Assembly (NCBI GenBank): GCA_035653615.1
Contig: DASRBN010000032.1
Coordinates: forward strand, 62,001 to 126,000
Reading direction: 5' to 3'
Length of the DNA stretch: 64,000 bases
Source of the DNA: Ktedonobacteraceae bacterium
GTDB lineage: Bacteria; Chloroflexota; Ktedonobacteria; Ktedonobacterales; Ktedonobacteraceae
Under the pieces are notes generated by a model, which was given only the letters and a program-made list of their open reading frames with translations, had not been told where the DNA came from and ran no database searches. The position numbers were made by a program, and so were the translations under genes. Shown piece by piece: positions 1 to 9,308 of the stretch (position 1 is the stretch's first letter; each line of letters starts with the position of its first letter).

Positions 1-1098
1 CGCCTGCTGCAAGACCTGCCCAACCGAAAAAGCCTCGGCCACATCGGCATTGATATCATACTTGCTGCCGCCATATTGTGCCAGGTAAGCCTGCACCATC
101 TGCGCATTCTGGAAGGTGTTGGCATCTGGATACCAGCTATTGGGCACAAAGATGTCCTGAGTGTATTGAACTCCGCCTACCGCCTTGATGAAATCCTGCC
201 CCTGATCTGGCCCAGCAGTAGCGATAATGGCTTGCGGATTATAGTGGTCTTTCTTGAAGATATTCAGATAGGCAACTGCATCGGGGAACTGTGTACCTAA
301 CAATACCACCTGCGCGTGTGAGTCCACAATCTTTTGTGCCACCCCAGGAATAAACTTTGTGACGTAATTGGGATCGTCAGCCGAGTATGGGTTATCGACA
401 TTCGAGTAGACCGTTTTGATGCCACCATGCTCCATCATACCCTCCGCTATGCGCAACTGTGGCTGCGTGAACGGGTCATCAGAAGTGGCATAGGCGGCAG
501 TCGTGGGCCGGTAGGGTTTGCCATTGAGCGTGAGCGGCAGTGAGAGGATGTAATCGGCGAACGTCTCCAGGTTATTGGCTGCCGGCACACTGGTGCTGAA
601 GATATTAGTGTGATGAGCGTCAAATACCGAGGGACCTCCACCCGAACCCTCAACGAATGCGTAAACAGCATGCGAGGCATTGCCGCCATCGGCCACGATT
701 GCTGCCGTCCTTGTGAGCAGTGTCGAGAATGGCCCAACCAGCAGGTCTACGTGATCCTTGTCAATCAGCGTTTTGTAGTTTGCAGTCACCTGAGTCGGGT
801 CGCTGTTGTCGTGCAGGATCACCAGCCGCACGGGACGACCAAGTATGCCGCCGCTGTTATTGACCATTTGTGCCCAGAGCTGATATCCCTTTTCGACGGC
901 TTTGCCGTCATCGCCGAAATCGCCTGAATTGGAGAACGAAGCGCCGATGGTGATGGGTGTCGAATCAGTAAAGTTCGTCGAGCCGGTGCTGCCGCCGGAA
1001 CTACAGGCGCTCAACACGGTCAGGATGATGACCATGATAGAAACGATCGGTATGGCCCCTCTAGACTTTATAGTGAAGCCCGTTAGAATGTCTTTCAT
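1..1098 (-). CDS. ABC transporter substrate-binding lipoprotein, copy 1 (3' end cut by window edge)
   Basis: Solute-binding protein of a branched-chain amino acid/amide-type ABC transporter (periplasmic-binding fold type 1, LivJ/Peripla_BP_6-like), presumably tethered outside the membrane. The frame is open from the ATG at 1098 to base 1, so the gene runs off the left edge. The start is supported by GGGGAGAG six bases upstream. The N-terminus has a short basic region, a hydrophobic stretch and the lipobox LSAC, followed by TPITIGAS and GYQLWAQ, which also occur in the paralogue at 1436-2740. No transporter permease or ATPase gene is in view. The natural ligand cannot be told from sequence. 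Confidence in the fold is high, in the substrate low. Confidence 0.85.
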   Translation of the reverse strand, partial: MKDILTGFTIKSRGAIPIVSIMVIILTVLSACSSGGSTGSTNFTDSTPITIGASFSNSGDFGDDGKAVEKGYQLWAQMVNNSGGILGRPVRLVILHDNSDPTQVTANYKTLIDKDHVDLLVGPFSTLLTRTAAIVADGGNASHAVYAFVEGSGGGPSVFDAHHTNIFSTSVPAANNLETFADYILSLPLTLNGKPYRPTTAAYATSDDPFTQPQLRIAEGMMEHGGIKTVYSNVDNPYSADDPNYVTKFIPGVAQKIVDSHAQVVLLGTQFPDAVAYLNIFKKDHYNPQAIIATAGPDQGQDFIKAVGGVQYTQDIFVPNSWYPDANTFQNAQMVQAYLAQYGGSKYDINADVAEAFSVGQVLQQA

Positions 1099-1326
1099 TT
1101 CTCTCCCCTCGGTTGCTGCGAGATAGCCTGGGCAGGGACCTTTGTGGTTGCCTTTTGCGAGAAGACGCGCTCCACTGGCCTATGCGAACGCCCATGGAGT
1201 ACACCCCTACCCTATACGAAGCTCAATCGGGATTGCTCAGTAAATCAACGAGTTTTACTTTACCTGAATTTATGGGAAAATGGAACTTTCGGGGGGAAGA
1301 GTCACCAAAATTTCCTATACGAATCG

Positions 1327-1395
1327 GTAAAAAGGGCAAAAGGAACCGCCCGTTTTTCCTTCTCAAAAACGGTTAGTTCCTTTTGCCCTTTATTT
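1327..1395 (-). terminator. Rho-independent terminator behind substrate-binding gene copy 2
   Basis: Two perfect 16-bp arms (1331-1346 and 1376-1391, AAAGGGCAAAAGGAAC and its complement) enclose a second short stem (CCGTTTT/AAAACGG). Read on the minus strand the structure ends in a TTTTT run, as expected for termination after the gene ending at 1436. The rest of 1099-1435 holds the leader of copy 1 and no other gene that I can see. Confidence 0.7.
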
Positions 1396-1435
1396 AAAAC
1401 TCTCCGGCGGACGAATACAGCAGTCTCCTGGTTGC

Positions 1436-2740
1436 TTAATAATTCGTGGCTTTAGGAAACTCGGGATTCTCCGCGGCCGCCGAAGAGGGATACACCGGGA
1501 TGAAATTTCCATTTTGCCATTGGAACAGGTAGGCCAGCGCCTCGCTATTCATTCCATGGAGATTGGTGGGAAATTCTGCCGGACCCTGCACCGTGTTGAA
1601 AACATCGTTATGCAGTTCAGTGATCAATTTCGTATTGTCGAGGCTATGGATTCTGGTAATCGCCTGCTCCAGGACCTGCCCGGTGGAGTAGGCCTCGGCC
1701 ACGTCGGCATTGATATCGTTCTCGTTGCCGCCATATTGCGCCAGGTAAGCCTGCACCATCTGCGCATTCCCGAACGTATTGGCCTGGGGATACCAGCCAT
1801 TGGGCACGAACATACCCTCGGTATATTTGACTCCGCCAACTCCTTTGATGAAATCCCGGCCCTGGTCGGGACCTGCCGTGGCGATGATGGCTTGCGGATT
1901 GTAGTGATCTTTCTTGAAGACACTCAGGTAGGCGATCACGTCGGGGAACTGCGTGCCCAAGAGCACCACCTGGGCTTTTGAGTTCACAATCTTTTGCGCC
2001 ACCCCAGGAATAAACTTCGTGACGTAATTGGGATCATCGGCTGAATAAGGATTGTCAGCATTCGAGTACACCGTCTTGATTCCGCCCCGCTCCATCATCG
2101 TTTCGGCCAGTTGTAGTTGTGGCTGCGTGAACGGGTCGTCAGACGTCGCATAGGCGGCGGTTACGGGCCGGTAGGGTTTGCCATTGAGCGTGAGCGGCAG
2201 CGAGAGGATGTAATCGGCGAACGTCTCCAGGTTGTTCGCTGCCGGAAGAGTCACGCAGAAGAGATCATCGAAGCCATACCCCTGCGTCGGATCGAACAGT
2301 GAAGGGCCACCACCCTCGCCTTCCACAAACGCGTAATGGTACTTGTGCGCTTCTGTGGACGCGGGCTTGGTCAGAAACGTGGAGAAAGGCCCAAAGAGCA
2401 AATCGACATGATCTTTGGTAATCAAGGTATCGTAGTTAGCTTTCACCTTGTCCTGTGTACTGTCGTCGTTAAGGATGACCAGCTTGACCGGGCGCCCCAA
2501 CAATCCGCCGCTATTGTTGATGGTTTGCGCCCAGAGTTGGTACCCCCGAAGAACTGCCGCCGCATCGGCTGCGAAGTCGCCTTTGATCGAGATTGATGCT
2601 CCAATGGTAATCGGTGTTGGATTAGCGAAGGTAGGTGCTGAACTGCCCTGGCTACATGCGCTTAATCCTGCCAGCATCATGGCCAGGATGCCAATGATGG
2701 AAAAGCATTTTTTGCTCCCTGAAGTGTGATGCACTCCCAT
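1436..2740 (-). CDS. ABC transporter substrate-binding lipoprotein, copy 2
   Basis: Full-length 434-aa paralogue of the gene at 1-1098, probably binding an amino acid, amide or similar small solute for an ABC importer. The start at 2740 (MGVHHTSG) is preferred over the upstream ATG because AGAAAGGA lies just before it. A hydrophobic segment ends in the lipobox LSAC, then SQGSSAPTF. The mature part shows TPITIGASI, GGLLGRPVKLVILNDDS and LLFGPFSTFLT, typical of the type 1 periplasmic-binding fold. Both copies share long identical stretches, so a tandem duplication is likely. A terminator lies between them, suggesting separate transcription. No membrane components are adjacent, so it may serve a transporter encoded elsewhere or act as a sensor. 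Confidence 0.88.
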   Translation of the reverse strand: MGVHHTSGSKKCFSIIGILAMMLAGLSACSQGSSAPTFANPTPITIGASISIKGDFAADAAAVLRGYQLWAQTINNSGGLLGRPVKLVILNDDSTQDKVKANYDTLITKDHVDLLFGPFSTFLTKPASTEAHKYHYAFVEGEGGGPSLFDPTQGYGFDDLFCVTLPAANNLETFADYILSLPLTLNGKPYRPVTAAYATSDDPFTQPQLQLAETMMERGGIKTVYSNADNPYSADDPNYVTKFIPGVAQKIVNSKAQVVLLGTQFPDVIAYLSVFKKDHYNPQAIIATAGPDQGRDFIKGVGGVKYTEGMFVPNGWYPQANTFGNAQMVQAYLAQYGGNENDINADVAEAYSTGQVLEQAITRIHSLDNTKLITELHNDVFNTVQGPAEFPTNLHGMNSEALAYLFQWQNGNFIPVYPSSAAAENPEFPKATNY

Positions 2741-3002
2741 ATTTTTCCTTTCTCCCCCCAGTTGCAGCAAGTAATGTCCTTACTGCTAACACATCTCTTT
2801 CCTGCTCTTATCCTTCTAAGTAACCCAGGTAACTAAAGATTCTTTTGTATTAGTTTACCTTATTCGTATGAAAAAATGATACGATGTGACCTCAAGGGTA
2901 ACCTGATTTTCCTATAAGCATTAAGCAGGTAATCACCGGATCAAATAGATTGTGAATCCGGCGCGAATCTGCGATAATACAGTCATTGAAAGGAGCGTTT
3001 CC

Positions 3003-4589
3003 GTGCCTACAAACTCCATATCCAACTGGCCTTTTTCGAAGGTATTGATTGCTAATCGCGGCGAAATTGCCGTGCGTGTAATTCGCGCGTGCCGCGAGCT
3101 TGGCCTGACAAGTGTGGCTGTGTATAGTGATGTTGATCGCAACGCCTTGCACGTGCGTATGGCCGACGAGGCATATCATATCGGTCCATCACAGGCTTCA
3201 AAGAGCTATTTACATATTCCTACCATCATCGAAACCGCTAAGCGGGCGGGCGCGCAGGCCATCCATCCCGGCTATGGCTTTCTCTCGGAGAACGCCGCGT
3301 TCGTGGAGGCGTGTAACGAGGCGGGGTTGATTTTTGTCGGGCCACCCGCGGCAGTGCAGCGAGGGGTGGGCGAGAAGACGGCCGCGCGCCAGATGGCGAA
3401 GGCAGTGGACGTGCCGATTGTGCCCGGCGCCATGACCGATGAACTGGATGACGCGCAGATTGCGGAGGCGGCCGCGCGCATCGGCTATCCTCTATTGCTG
3501 AAAGCGGCCGCTGGCGGTGGCGGCAAGGGCATCCGCTTCGTGCGCGACCCCAAAGACCTGCCGGCTTCCCTGCGCACGGCGCGCAGCGAGGCCAAAAGCG
3601 CTTTTGGCGATGATCGTGTCTACCTGGAAAAGGCCATCCATCCCGCGCGGCATATCGAGGTGCAGTTCATCGCCGATACGCATGGCAATGTCGTGCATCT
3701 GGGCGAGCGCGAGTGCAGCATCCAGCGCCGCCATCAAAAATTGATCGAGGAATCGCCCTCTCCCGTACTGGACGAAGAACTACGCCAGCGCATGACGGCC
3801 GCGACCATCAACCTGATTCGCTCCATTTCCTACATCAATGCCGGGACCGCCGAATTTTTGCTCGGCCCCGACCGCAATTTCTATTTCCTGGAAGTCAACG
3901 CCAGAATCCAGGTGGAACACCCGGTGACGGAGCTGCGCACCGGCATCGACCTGGTGCAGGAGCAGTTTCGCGTGGCCGCCGGACTACCGCTCTCATTTAC
4001 GCAGGCAGATATCCAGTTCAATGGAGCGGCGATTGAGTGCCGCATTTCGGCGGAAGACCCCGAAAATCGCTTTTTACCGGCCACGGGCACGGTGCTGGAA
4101 TTGCAGGAGCCGGCAGGTCCCGGCGTGCGCGTCGATAGCGGCTTATATAAGGGTTTGCAGGTGCCGCTTTTCTATGATCCCCTGCTCTCCAAGTTGATTG
4201 TATGGGGCAAGGATCGCGCGCAGGCCATTGCGCGCTTGCGCCGCGCGCTTTATGAATACCGCATTATGGGCGTGCGCACGACGCTGCCTTTCGCGCGCTG
4301 GCTGATGGATAACCCACGCTTTCAAGCAGGAGATATGTCCACAGATTTTATCGCGGAAGAATGGGATACGCGAAATGTAGAAGCGCCAGCGGTTTCAACG
4401 GCTGCGGGTGAGGCTCCCGAAGGTGAGCCTGGCCTGGAGGAAGTGGCAGCTCTCGCGGCGAGTCTCTTGATGAACGAGCAGGTGGAAGAGGAGAAATTGC
4501 GACGGCGACCGGCGGGCGAAGATGGCGCCGGTGATGGCAGGAGTCGCTGGCGCGAGAGGGGATGGCGCGAGGCCATGCGCAGTTTGTAG
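3003..4589 (+). CDS. accC: Acetyl-/propionyl-CoA carboxylase, biotin carboxylase subunit
   Basis: ATP-grasp enzyme that carboxylates biotin on a carrier protein with bicarbonate and ATP, feeding acetyl- or propionyl-CoA carboxylation. I choose GTG at 3003 because AAAGGAG lies seven bases upstream; the open frame extends to 2952 without a better site. The 528-aa product has the N-terminal domain (KVLIANRGEIAVRV), the glycine-rich ATP loop (AGGGGKGIRFV), the active-site region (YFLEVNARIQVEHPVTE) and the C-terminal domain to about residue 450. It then carries about 75 extra residues, first acidic (EAPEGEPGLEE) then arginine-rich, longer than the roughly 450 residues of E. coli AccC. No carrier protein or carboxyltransferase gene adjoins it. 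Confidence 0.93.
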   Translation: MPTNSISNWPFSKVLIANRGEIAVRVIRACRELGLTSVAVYSDVDRNALHVRMADEAYHIGPSQASKSYLHIPTIIETAKRAGAQAIHPGYGFLSENAAFVEACNEAGLIFVGPPAAVQRGVGEKTAARQMAKAVDVPIVPGAMTDELDDAQIAEAAARIGYPLLLKAAAGGGGKGIRFVRDPKDLPASLRTARSEAKSAFGDDRVYLEKAIHPARHIEVQFIADTHGNVVHLGERECSIQRRHQKLIEESPSPVLDEELRQRMTAATINLIRSISYINAGTAEFLLGPDRNFYFLEVNARIQVEHPVTELRTGIDLVQEQFRVAAGLPLSFTQADIQFNGAAIECRISAEDPENRFLPATGTVLELQEPAGPGVRVDSGLYKGLQVPLFYDPLLSKLIVWGKDRAQAIARLRRALYEYRIMGVRTTLPFARWLMDNPRFQAGDMSTDFIAEEWDTRNVEAPAVSTAAGEAPEGEPGLEEVAALAASLLMNEQVEEEKLRRRPAGEDGAGDGRSRWRERGWREAMRSL

Positions 4590-4635
4590 ACCAGCGGCAT
4601 TGGGATCAAGCGATGATTTTCGAAATTTGTGACGA

Positions 4636-4724
4636 GGGGGCCGATCAATCGGCGCTGCCCACGATCAATCGGGGCCTACGGGTAGGGGCCGGTTCACCGT
4701 ACCCATCGCCGATTGATCGGCCCT
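4636..4724. repeat. GGGGCCGATCAATCGGC palindromic repeat, copy 1
   Basis: Imperfect palindrome between convergent genes. It contains GGGGGCCGATCAATCGGCG on the left and CGCCGATTGATCGGCCC on the right, around a CCTACGGGTAGGGGCC centre. The same arrangement recurs at 6203-6238, 6276-6364, 13482-13525, 27793-27840, 27882-27946, 47332-47366, 50209-50280 and 62887-62986. Confidence 0.85.
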
Positions 4725-4742
4725 GGACTGGCGCTTCCCCAT

Positions 4743-5324
4743 TCATTGGTGAACTTTGGCGAAAACCGGGCTGGCATTGGGAAGCAGGCCATAATTGCTG
4801 ACACCGAATGGCCAGTAGATGAAATCTGCCTTGCCAATGATGTTCTGCCGCGGCACAAATCCCCATTCGCGTGAGTCGGAACTGTTGCCGCGATTGTCTC
4901 CCATCACAAAATATTCGTTCGGCCCTACAATGCGATTAACGATGGGGGAGAAAGGATTGAATGGATCGCTCTTATTGATGTATGGCTCGTTCAGCGTCAC
5001 CCCATCAACGGTTACGCGCTGCCCGACGACGCTGATGATGTCACCGGGAATAGCGATGATGCGCTTTATGTAGTCCACCTGCGGGTTGAGCGGGTATTCG
5101 AAGACGATGATATCACCTCGCTCGGGCGCGTGAAAGAAGTAAGCCGCTTTATCGACGAGGATATATTCCTGGTTGTGCAGTGTTGGTTCCATGCTCGGTC
5201 CATCGATGCGAAAATTCTGGACGGCGAAACGCAGCACAAGAAACATCAAAAGAGTAAGGGTCAGTATTTCTAAAAGCTCGCGCACAAAGCGGTGCCGGTT
5301 CTGGCGCGTGGTTTCTCGTTTCAA
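4743..5324 (-). CDS. lepB: Signal peptidase I
   Basis: Membrane-anchored serine protease that removes signal peptides from exported proteins. The 193-aa product has a basic N-terminus, one membrane helix (about residues 17-36), the nucleophile box DGPSMEPTL (Ser44), the general-base region DYIKRIIAIPGD (Lys87) and the conserved GDNRGNSSDSREWG motif. Length fits the short Gram-positive-like class with a single membrane segment. It is convergent with the biotin carboxylase gene, with a palindromic repeat between them. The assignment is secure. Confidence 0.95.
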   Translation of the reverse strand: MKRETTRQNRHRFVRELLEILTLTLLMFLVLRFAVQNFRIDGPSMEPTLHNQEYILVDKAAYFFHAPERGDIIVFEYPLNPQVDYIKRIIAIPGDIISVVGQRVTVDGVTLNEPYINKSDPFNPFSPIVNRIVGPNEYFVMGDNRGNSSDSREWGFVPRQNIIGKADFIYWPFGVSNYGLLPNASPVFAKVHQ

Positions 5325-5417
5325 GTGTTATCCTCGTGTTATCTGGCTCAGGATTTCTTCTTTCAGCATCTTCCCTAATTATTATACGCGGCTTCCACAT
5401 CATTCGTTGTACCTGAT

Positions 5418-6128
5418 TTACTCTTCCGGCGCTCGCCATGCAACGGGCATGGGAGGAATGTTTTCCCAGTCAATACGTCTTGCCGCGCCGATATCGCGCA
5501 GGTGCGTGTGATCATTGAGTTGAACCAATCCCCAGAGCGTTTCCGCTTTCCCGTTAACGTAAAAGGTGCTTTTGTGCCAGTGGGTAATCGAGGTGTTATG
5601 AGCGATGATCGGAAATTGACGCCATATGCCGAGGTGAAAGAAGTAGGTGAACGTTACTTGAATAATGCCACCATGGCAGACAATCACGATTGTTTTTCCT
5701 TCATATTGCCGGGTAATGCGATCAATGCCATGGCAGGCGCGCATGACGAACTCCATCAAACTATCAGCGTTGGGGGCCAGCTTGCGAAATGGTTCCTGAT
5801 CCCAATCCGTCCGGCCAAAACGCTCAATAATTTGCGCGAAGGTCAGGCCCTCGCACTCGCCCAGATTAAGCTCCTGGACCTCGTCATCGATCAGCACTGG
5901 CAAGTCCAGCGCCGGAGCGATGATATCAGCTGTTTCTCTGGCACGTTTCAGCGGGCTGGAGATCAAGACATCGGCCTGTATCTCGCCGGTGGTGGCTAAC
6001 CGGTCGCGCAGGCGTTCGGCCTGCATAATCCCCAGCCCTGAGAGGCCCGAATCGGGAGTGATCGAGCCGATGATGCCCGGCTGGAGCCCATCAGCCTGGC
6101 CGTGACGGATTAAGTAGAGGTGTGTCAT
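5418..6128 (-). CDS. Histidine phosphatase family protein (phosphoglycerate mutase-like)
   Basis: Member of the branch-1 histidine phosphatases, which use a phosphohistidine intermediate. The N-terminal motif YLIRHGQAD supplies the catalytic His and Arg. SSPLKRARETADI and HGGIIQ carry the other conserved Arg, Glu and His residues. The 236-aa start at 6128 (MTHLYLIRHG) places the motif at the usual distance from the N-terminus; the open frame upstream to 6233 runs into a copy of the palindromic repeat and is probably not translated. A GAGAAAG site lies about 11 bases before this ATG. The substrate could be a sugar phosphate, a cobalamin intermediate or another phosphomonoester and cannot be fixed here. 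Confidence 0.85.
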   Translation of the reverse strand: MTHLYLIRHGQADGLQPGIIGSITPDSGLSGLGIMQAERLRDRLATTGEIQADVLISSPLKRARETADIIAPALDLPVLIDDEVQELNLGECEGLTFAQIIERFGRTDWDQEPFRKLAPNADSLMEFVMRACHGIDRITRQYEGKTIVIVCHGGIIQVTFTYFFHLGIWRQFPIIAHNTSITHWHKSTFYVNGKAETLWGLVQLNDHTHLRDIGAARRIDWENIPPMPVAWRAPEE

Positions 6129-6202
6129 AATTTGAGTATCTTTCTCTAGAGTAATTGGGGCCAGATCATGAGTTTTAGCAAAATATTGTGGGAAACCTGC
6201 CT

Positions 6203-6238
6203 GGGCCGATGAATCGGCGATGGGCATGATCAATCGGC
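6203..6238. repeat. Half copy of the GGGGCCGATCAATCGGC repeat
   Basis: GGGCCGATGAATCGGCGATGG followed by ATGATCAATCGGC matches the left half of the palindromic family. It lies directly upstream of the histidine phosphatase gene and next to the full copy at 6276-6364. Confidence 0.75.
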
Positions 6239-6275
6239 AACAGCATCCCTGCGCTGCCGCTCAACTTGCACACTG

Positions 6276-6364
6276 GGGCCGATCAAACGGCGGTGGGCGC
6301 GGTCAATCGTCCCCTACGAGCCGTAGGGGACGATTGACCGCGCCCACCGCCGTTTGATCGGCCC
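6276..6364. repeat. Perfect palindromic copy of the GGGGCCGATC repeat family
   Basis: Two 43-bp arms (6276-6318 and 6322-6364) are exact reverse complements around a 3-nt loop AGC. The left arm starts GGGCCGATCAAACGGCGG. This is the best preserved copy in the window and would form a long hairpin in RNA or a cruciform in DNA. It lies upstream of the histidine phosphatase and downstream of the PHP gene, both on the minus strand. Confidence 0.9.
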
Positions 6365-6423
6365 GCGTCCAACTACCAGAATATTTCATCAAACTGCATA
6401 ATCTGGCCCCTACCTTCTCCCCA

Positions 6424-7308
6424 TTACTTCTCCTGCACAGGAGGGGGTAGCTCGAAAGACGGGGGCTTCTTGCCTCGTCGTTTAGCTGCCTCGGCCTTCA
6501 GGCGTTCAACCGCCTCGTAGGGGACGTGGCGACCGCCAAGCGGCGTGGGATGGATGCCAGGGCCATGGAAGTCGGTGCCGCCCGTTGGAATAAGGTTGTA
6601 TTCATTGGCAAGGGCGAGCAAGGCCTGCTCTTCTTCAGGTGTATAGGGGCCGTAGTAGGTCTCAAGGCCGACCATGCCGGCTTCGCACAGGCCGGGTAGC
6701 CAGTTGCGCAGTTCGTCGAGGCCGGGAAGTTCGGCAGGATGGGCCAGCACCGGCAGGCCGTTGGCGCTGGCGATGAGGCGCACAGCATCTTCCGGGGTAA
6801 GCCGGTAGCGAGGGACATAGGCATAGCAGTTTGTGCCGATATATTTGTCGAAAGCCTCGCCGATGGTCTGGACATAGCCAGCTTCCAGAAGGGCCTTGGC
6901 AACGTGCGGCCTGCCTACCGCTCCCTGCGCTATCTCGCGCACGCGGTCCCAGGAGACATTGATGCCCTGCTCGTTCAGCTTTTCAACGATACGCTGCCCG
7001 CGCCGCTCGCGTGCATCACGCAGCACCTTAATGATGGCCTGAAATTCCGGGCGCGCATATTCAATGAAATATCCGAGCACATGTACTTCTCCGCCGCTGA
7101 CATCGGTATTGATTTCGATGCCGGGGATAAAGTCTATATCCAGCGTACGAGCCGCCTGTGATGCCTCATTGACACCATCAGTCGTATCATGATCGGTCAA
7201 AGCAAGAACGCGCAGGCCGATCTCTTTGGCGCGGCGCAGCAGTTCGGTCGGCGAGTAAATACCATCCGAAGCAGTCGAATGGGTGTGAAGATCAATGTAA
7301 TTTGTCAT
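6424..7308 (-). CDS. PHP-domain phosphoesterase (YciV/TrpH-like)
   Basis: Metal-dependent phosphoesterase of the PHP family; relatives cleave 3',5'-nucleoside bisphosphates or act as 5'-3' nucleases. The 294-aa protein begins MTNYIDLHTHSTASDG, giving the HxH metal pair, followed by LALTDHDTTDG, HVLGYF, VLAHPAE and GTDFHG, which together supply the metal ligands. The start at 7308 brings the HxH motif to residues 7-9; the upstream ATG at 7344 would add 12 non-conserved residues. No strong ribosome site is visible. It precedes the histidine phosphatase gene with a palindromic repeat between. The precise substrate is not deducible. Confidence 0.85.
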   Translation of the reverse strand: MTNYIDLHTHSTASDGIYSPTELLRRAKEIGLRVLALTDHDTTDGVNEASQAARTLDIDFIPGIEINTDVSGGEVHVLGYFIEYARPEFQAIIKVLRDARERRGQRIVEKLNEQGINVSWDRVREIAQGAVGRPHVAKALLEAGYVQTIGEAFDKYIGTNCYAYVPRYRLTPEDAVRLIASANGLPVLAHPAELPGLDELRNWLPGLCEAGMVGLETYYGPYTPEEEQALLALANEYNLIPTGGTDFHGPGIHPTPLGGRHVPYEAVERLKAEAAKRRGKKPPSFELPPPVQEK

Positions 7309-7360
7309 ACAAATAAGCAGCCTGATGAATTTTGACAGCCACAATCAGTAAGCGATCAAG

Positions 7361-7470
7361 CCTGTCATTCTTCGCTGCGCTCAGAATGACAGGGCCAAAT
7401 TGGTTGTTAACATTCAGAATGACAGAGCCAAATTGGTTGTTAACATTCAGAATGACAGGGCCAATTTAGA
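7361..7470. repeat. CATTCTGAGCG repeat followed by a 33-bp tandem repeat
   Basis: 7361-7393 is a compact inverted copy of the second repeat family (CCTGTCATTCT ... AGAATGACAGG). The segment starting at 7381 is then repeated with a 33-bp period (7381-7413, 7414-7446, partial 7447-7468). The tandem units contain AGAATGACAG plus GGTTGTTAACAT, so slippage appears to have expanded one end of the element. Confidence 0.8.
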
Positions 7471-7565
7471 TTGTCAAAATTCATCAGGCGGCCTTTCCTC
7501 CTGATTCTAGAGCTACACTAAAATGAACAACAGCATAGCCGGCGAAGCCTTGCGGCTTGCCGGGT

Positions 7566-9128
7566 TTATTTGGCGTAATCAATTGCGCGCGTCTCGCGAA
7601 CCACGACTACCTTGATTTGCCCAGGATAATCGAGGCTTTCCTCGATCTTGTGGGCAATATCGCTGGCCAGGCGATTCGCGGTGTATTCGTCGATTTCTTC
7701 GGGCTTGACGATGATGCGCACCTCGCGACCGGCCTGGATCGCGAACGATTTTTCCACGCCGGTAAACGAATTGGCGATATTCTCAAGCGCTTCCAGGCGC
7801 TTGATGTACAGGTCGATGGTTTCCCGGCGCGCGCCGGGACGCGCGGCGGAGATCGCATCTGCCGCCTGCACGATGGCGGCTTCCAGGCTCTGCGGCTCGG
7901 ATTCGGTAGCATGGTGCGCGACTATGGCGTGAATGATCCTGGGCGATTTGCCAAAACGACGCGCGATCTCGCCACCGATGATGGCGTGAGGCCCCTCTAC
8001 CTCCTGATCGATGGCTTTGCCCATATCGTGCAGCAAAGCCGCCGTTTTGCACACGTTGACATCCGCGCCCAGTTCATAGGCCATGGTCGCGGCCAGAATG
8101 GAGACCTCGACGGAGTGCGCGAGTACATTCTGCCCGTAACTGGTGCGGAAGTGTAAGCGGCCCAGGATTTTGAGCAATTCGGGCTGCAGGCCATGGACAT
8201 TGGCCTCCATCGCCGCGCGCTCGCCCGCTTCGCGCACGATGATATCCACTTCCTGCTTCGCTTTGGCAACCACGTCCTCAATACGAGCAGGGTGAATGCG
8301 CCCGTCAATAATCAACTTCGTCAATGCAAGACGGGCCACCTCGCGGCGCACGGGGTCGAAACCCGATAGAATGACCGCTTCCGGCGTATCATCGATGATG
8401 AGATCAACACCCGTGGCAGCTTCAAGCGCCCGGATATTGCGCCCCTCGCGACCGATGATGCGGCCTTTCATTTCATCATTCGGCAAGGGTACCACCGAGA
8501 CAACAGCCTCGGCTACCTGGTCGGAGGCGCAGCGCTGGATGGCCAGCGTAATGATTTCGCGCGCGCGGGCATCGGCCTCTTCGCGGGCCGCTTCCTCAAT
8601 TGCGCGAATTCTGCGTGCCGCCTCAGCACGCACTTGATTTTCAATACGAGAAAGTAAGATTTCTCTCGCTTGCTCTTCGGTGAGCCGTGAAATGCGCTCA
8701 AGCTCGTTGAGTTGTTCGAGCTTTACCTCCTCCAACTCTTCACGGGTTTGCTCGGCAGCACGTTCGCGCGCGCTAAGCTTGCGCTCACGCTGCTCCAGCG
8801 CATCGATTTTTCGATCCAGAACCTCTTCTTTTTGCTGCAAGCGCCGTTCCTGGCGCTGCAGTTCTGCACGCCGTTCGGCATTGTCACGTTCCAGGGCCGC
8901 GCGGAAGCGGGCGGTTTCGTCACGTGCCTCATGCAGTGCCTCACGCTGTTGCGCCTGAAGATCGAGCAGTCGCTGCTCATTGACCTCCTTTTCGAGACGC
9001 AGGCGTTCTTCAAATTTTTGTTTATTTCGTGTCGTCCCGAGTAAATACCCGGCGTAGAGAGCAACCCCCGCTCCCAAAACCAGGGCAATCAGGACGAGGA
9101 CGATATCCAACGTCGTTAGCGATGACAC
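7566..9128 (-). CDS. rny: Ribonuclease Y
   Basis: Membrane-anchored endoribonuclease that starts mRNA decay in many bacteria lacking RNase E. The 520-aa product has an N-terminal membrane helix (about residues 8-28), a long charged coiled coil (about 35-195), a KH RNA-binding domain ([19 protein letters not shown]) and an HD domain with [10 protein letters not shown] and AHHATES. Length and order match the family exactly. It is transcribed toward the PHP gene across a repeat-containing gap of about 260 bases. The assignment is secure. Confidence 0.96.
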   Translation of the reverse strand: MSSLTTLDIVLVLIALVLGAGVALYAGYLLGTTRNKQKFEERLRLEKEVNEQRLLDLQAQQREALHEARDETARFRAALERDNAERRAELQRQERRLQQKEEVLDRKIDALEQRERKLSARERAAEQTREELEEVKLEQLNELERISRLTEEQAREILLSRIENQVRAEAARRIRAIEEAAREEADARAREIITLAIQRCASDQVAEAVVSVVPLPNDEMKGRIIGREGRNIRALEAATGVDLIIDDTPEAVILSGFDPVRREVARLALTKLIIDGRIHPARIEDVVAKAKQEVDIIVREAGERAAMEANVHGLQPELLKILGRLHFRTSYGQNVLAHSVEVSILAATMAYELGADVNVCKTAALLHDMGKAIDQEVEGPHAIIGGEIARRFGKSPRIIHAIVAHHATESEPQSLEAAIVQAADAISAARPGARRETIDLYIKRLEALENIANSFTGVEKSFAIQAGREVRIIVKPEEIDEYTANRLASDIAHKIEESLDYPGQIKVVVVRETRAIDYAK

Positions 9129-9308
9129 TCGGCCTACCTCCAGTAGTCAGGTACACAGGCCTTAAAAGGCGCGAAAAAAAGATATAATGATAGCATACGA
9201 ATGCCAGATGGCGATGTAATTTAGGTATGCTACGCCAAGCATACTATATAGGAGCCAATCTGTACTGTCAAGCGTAAGTCAACCATCAACTTTTCCAGGA
9301 GTGGAAAT

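Noticed and set aside
7381-7468. Possible short CRISPR array (33-bp repeats)
   Set aside because: Units are directly joined without spacers and derive from the CATTCTGAGCG element; it is a plain tandem repeat.
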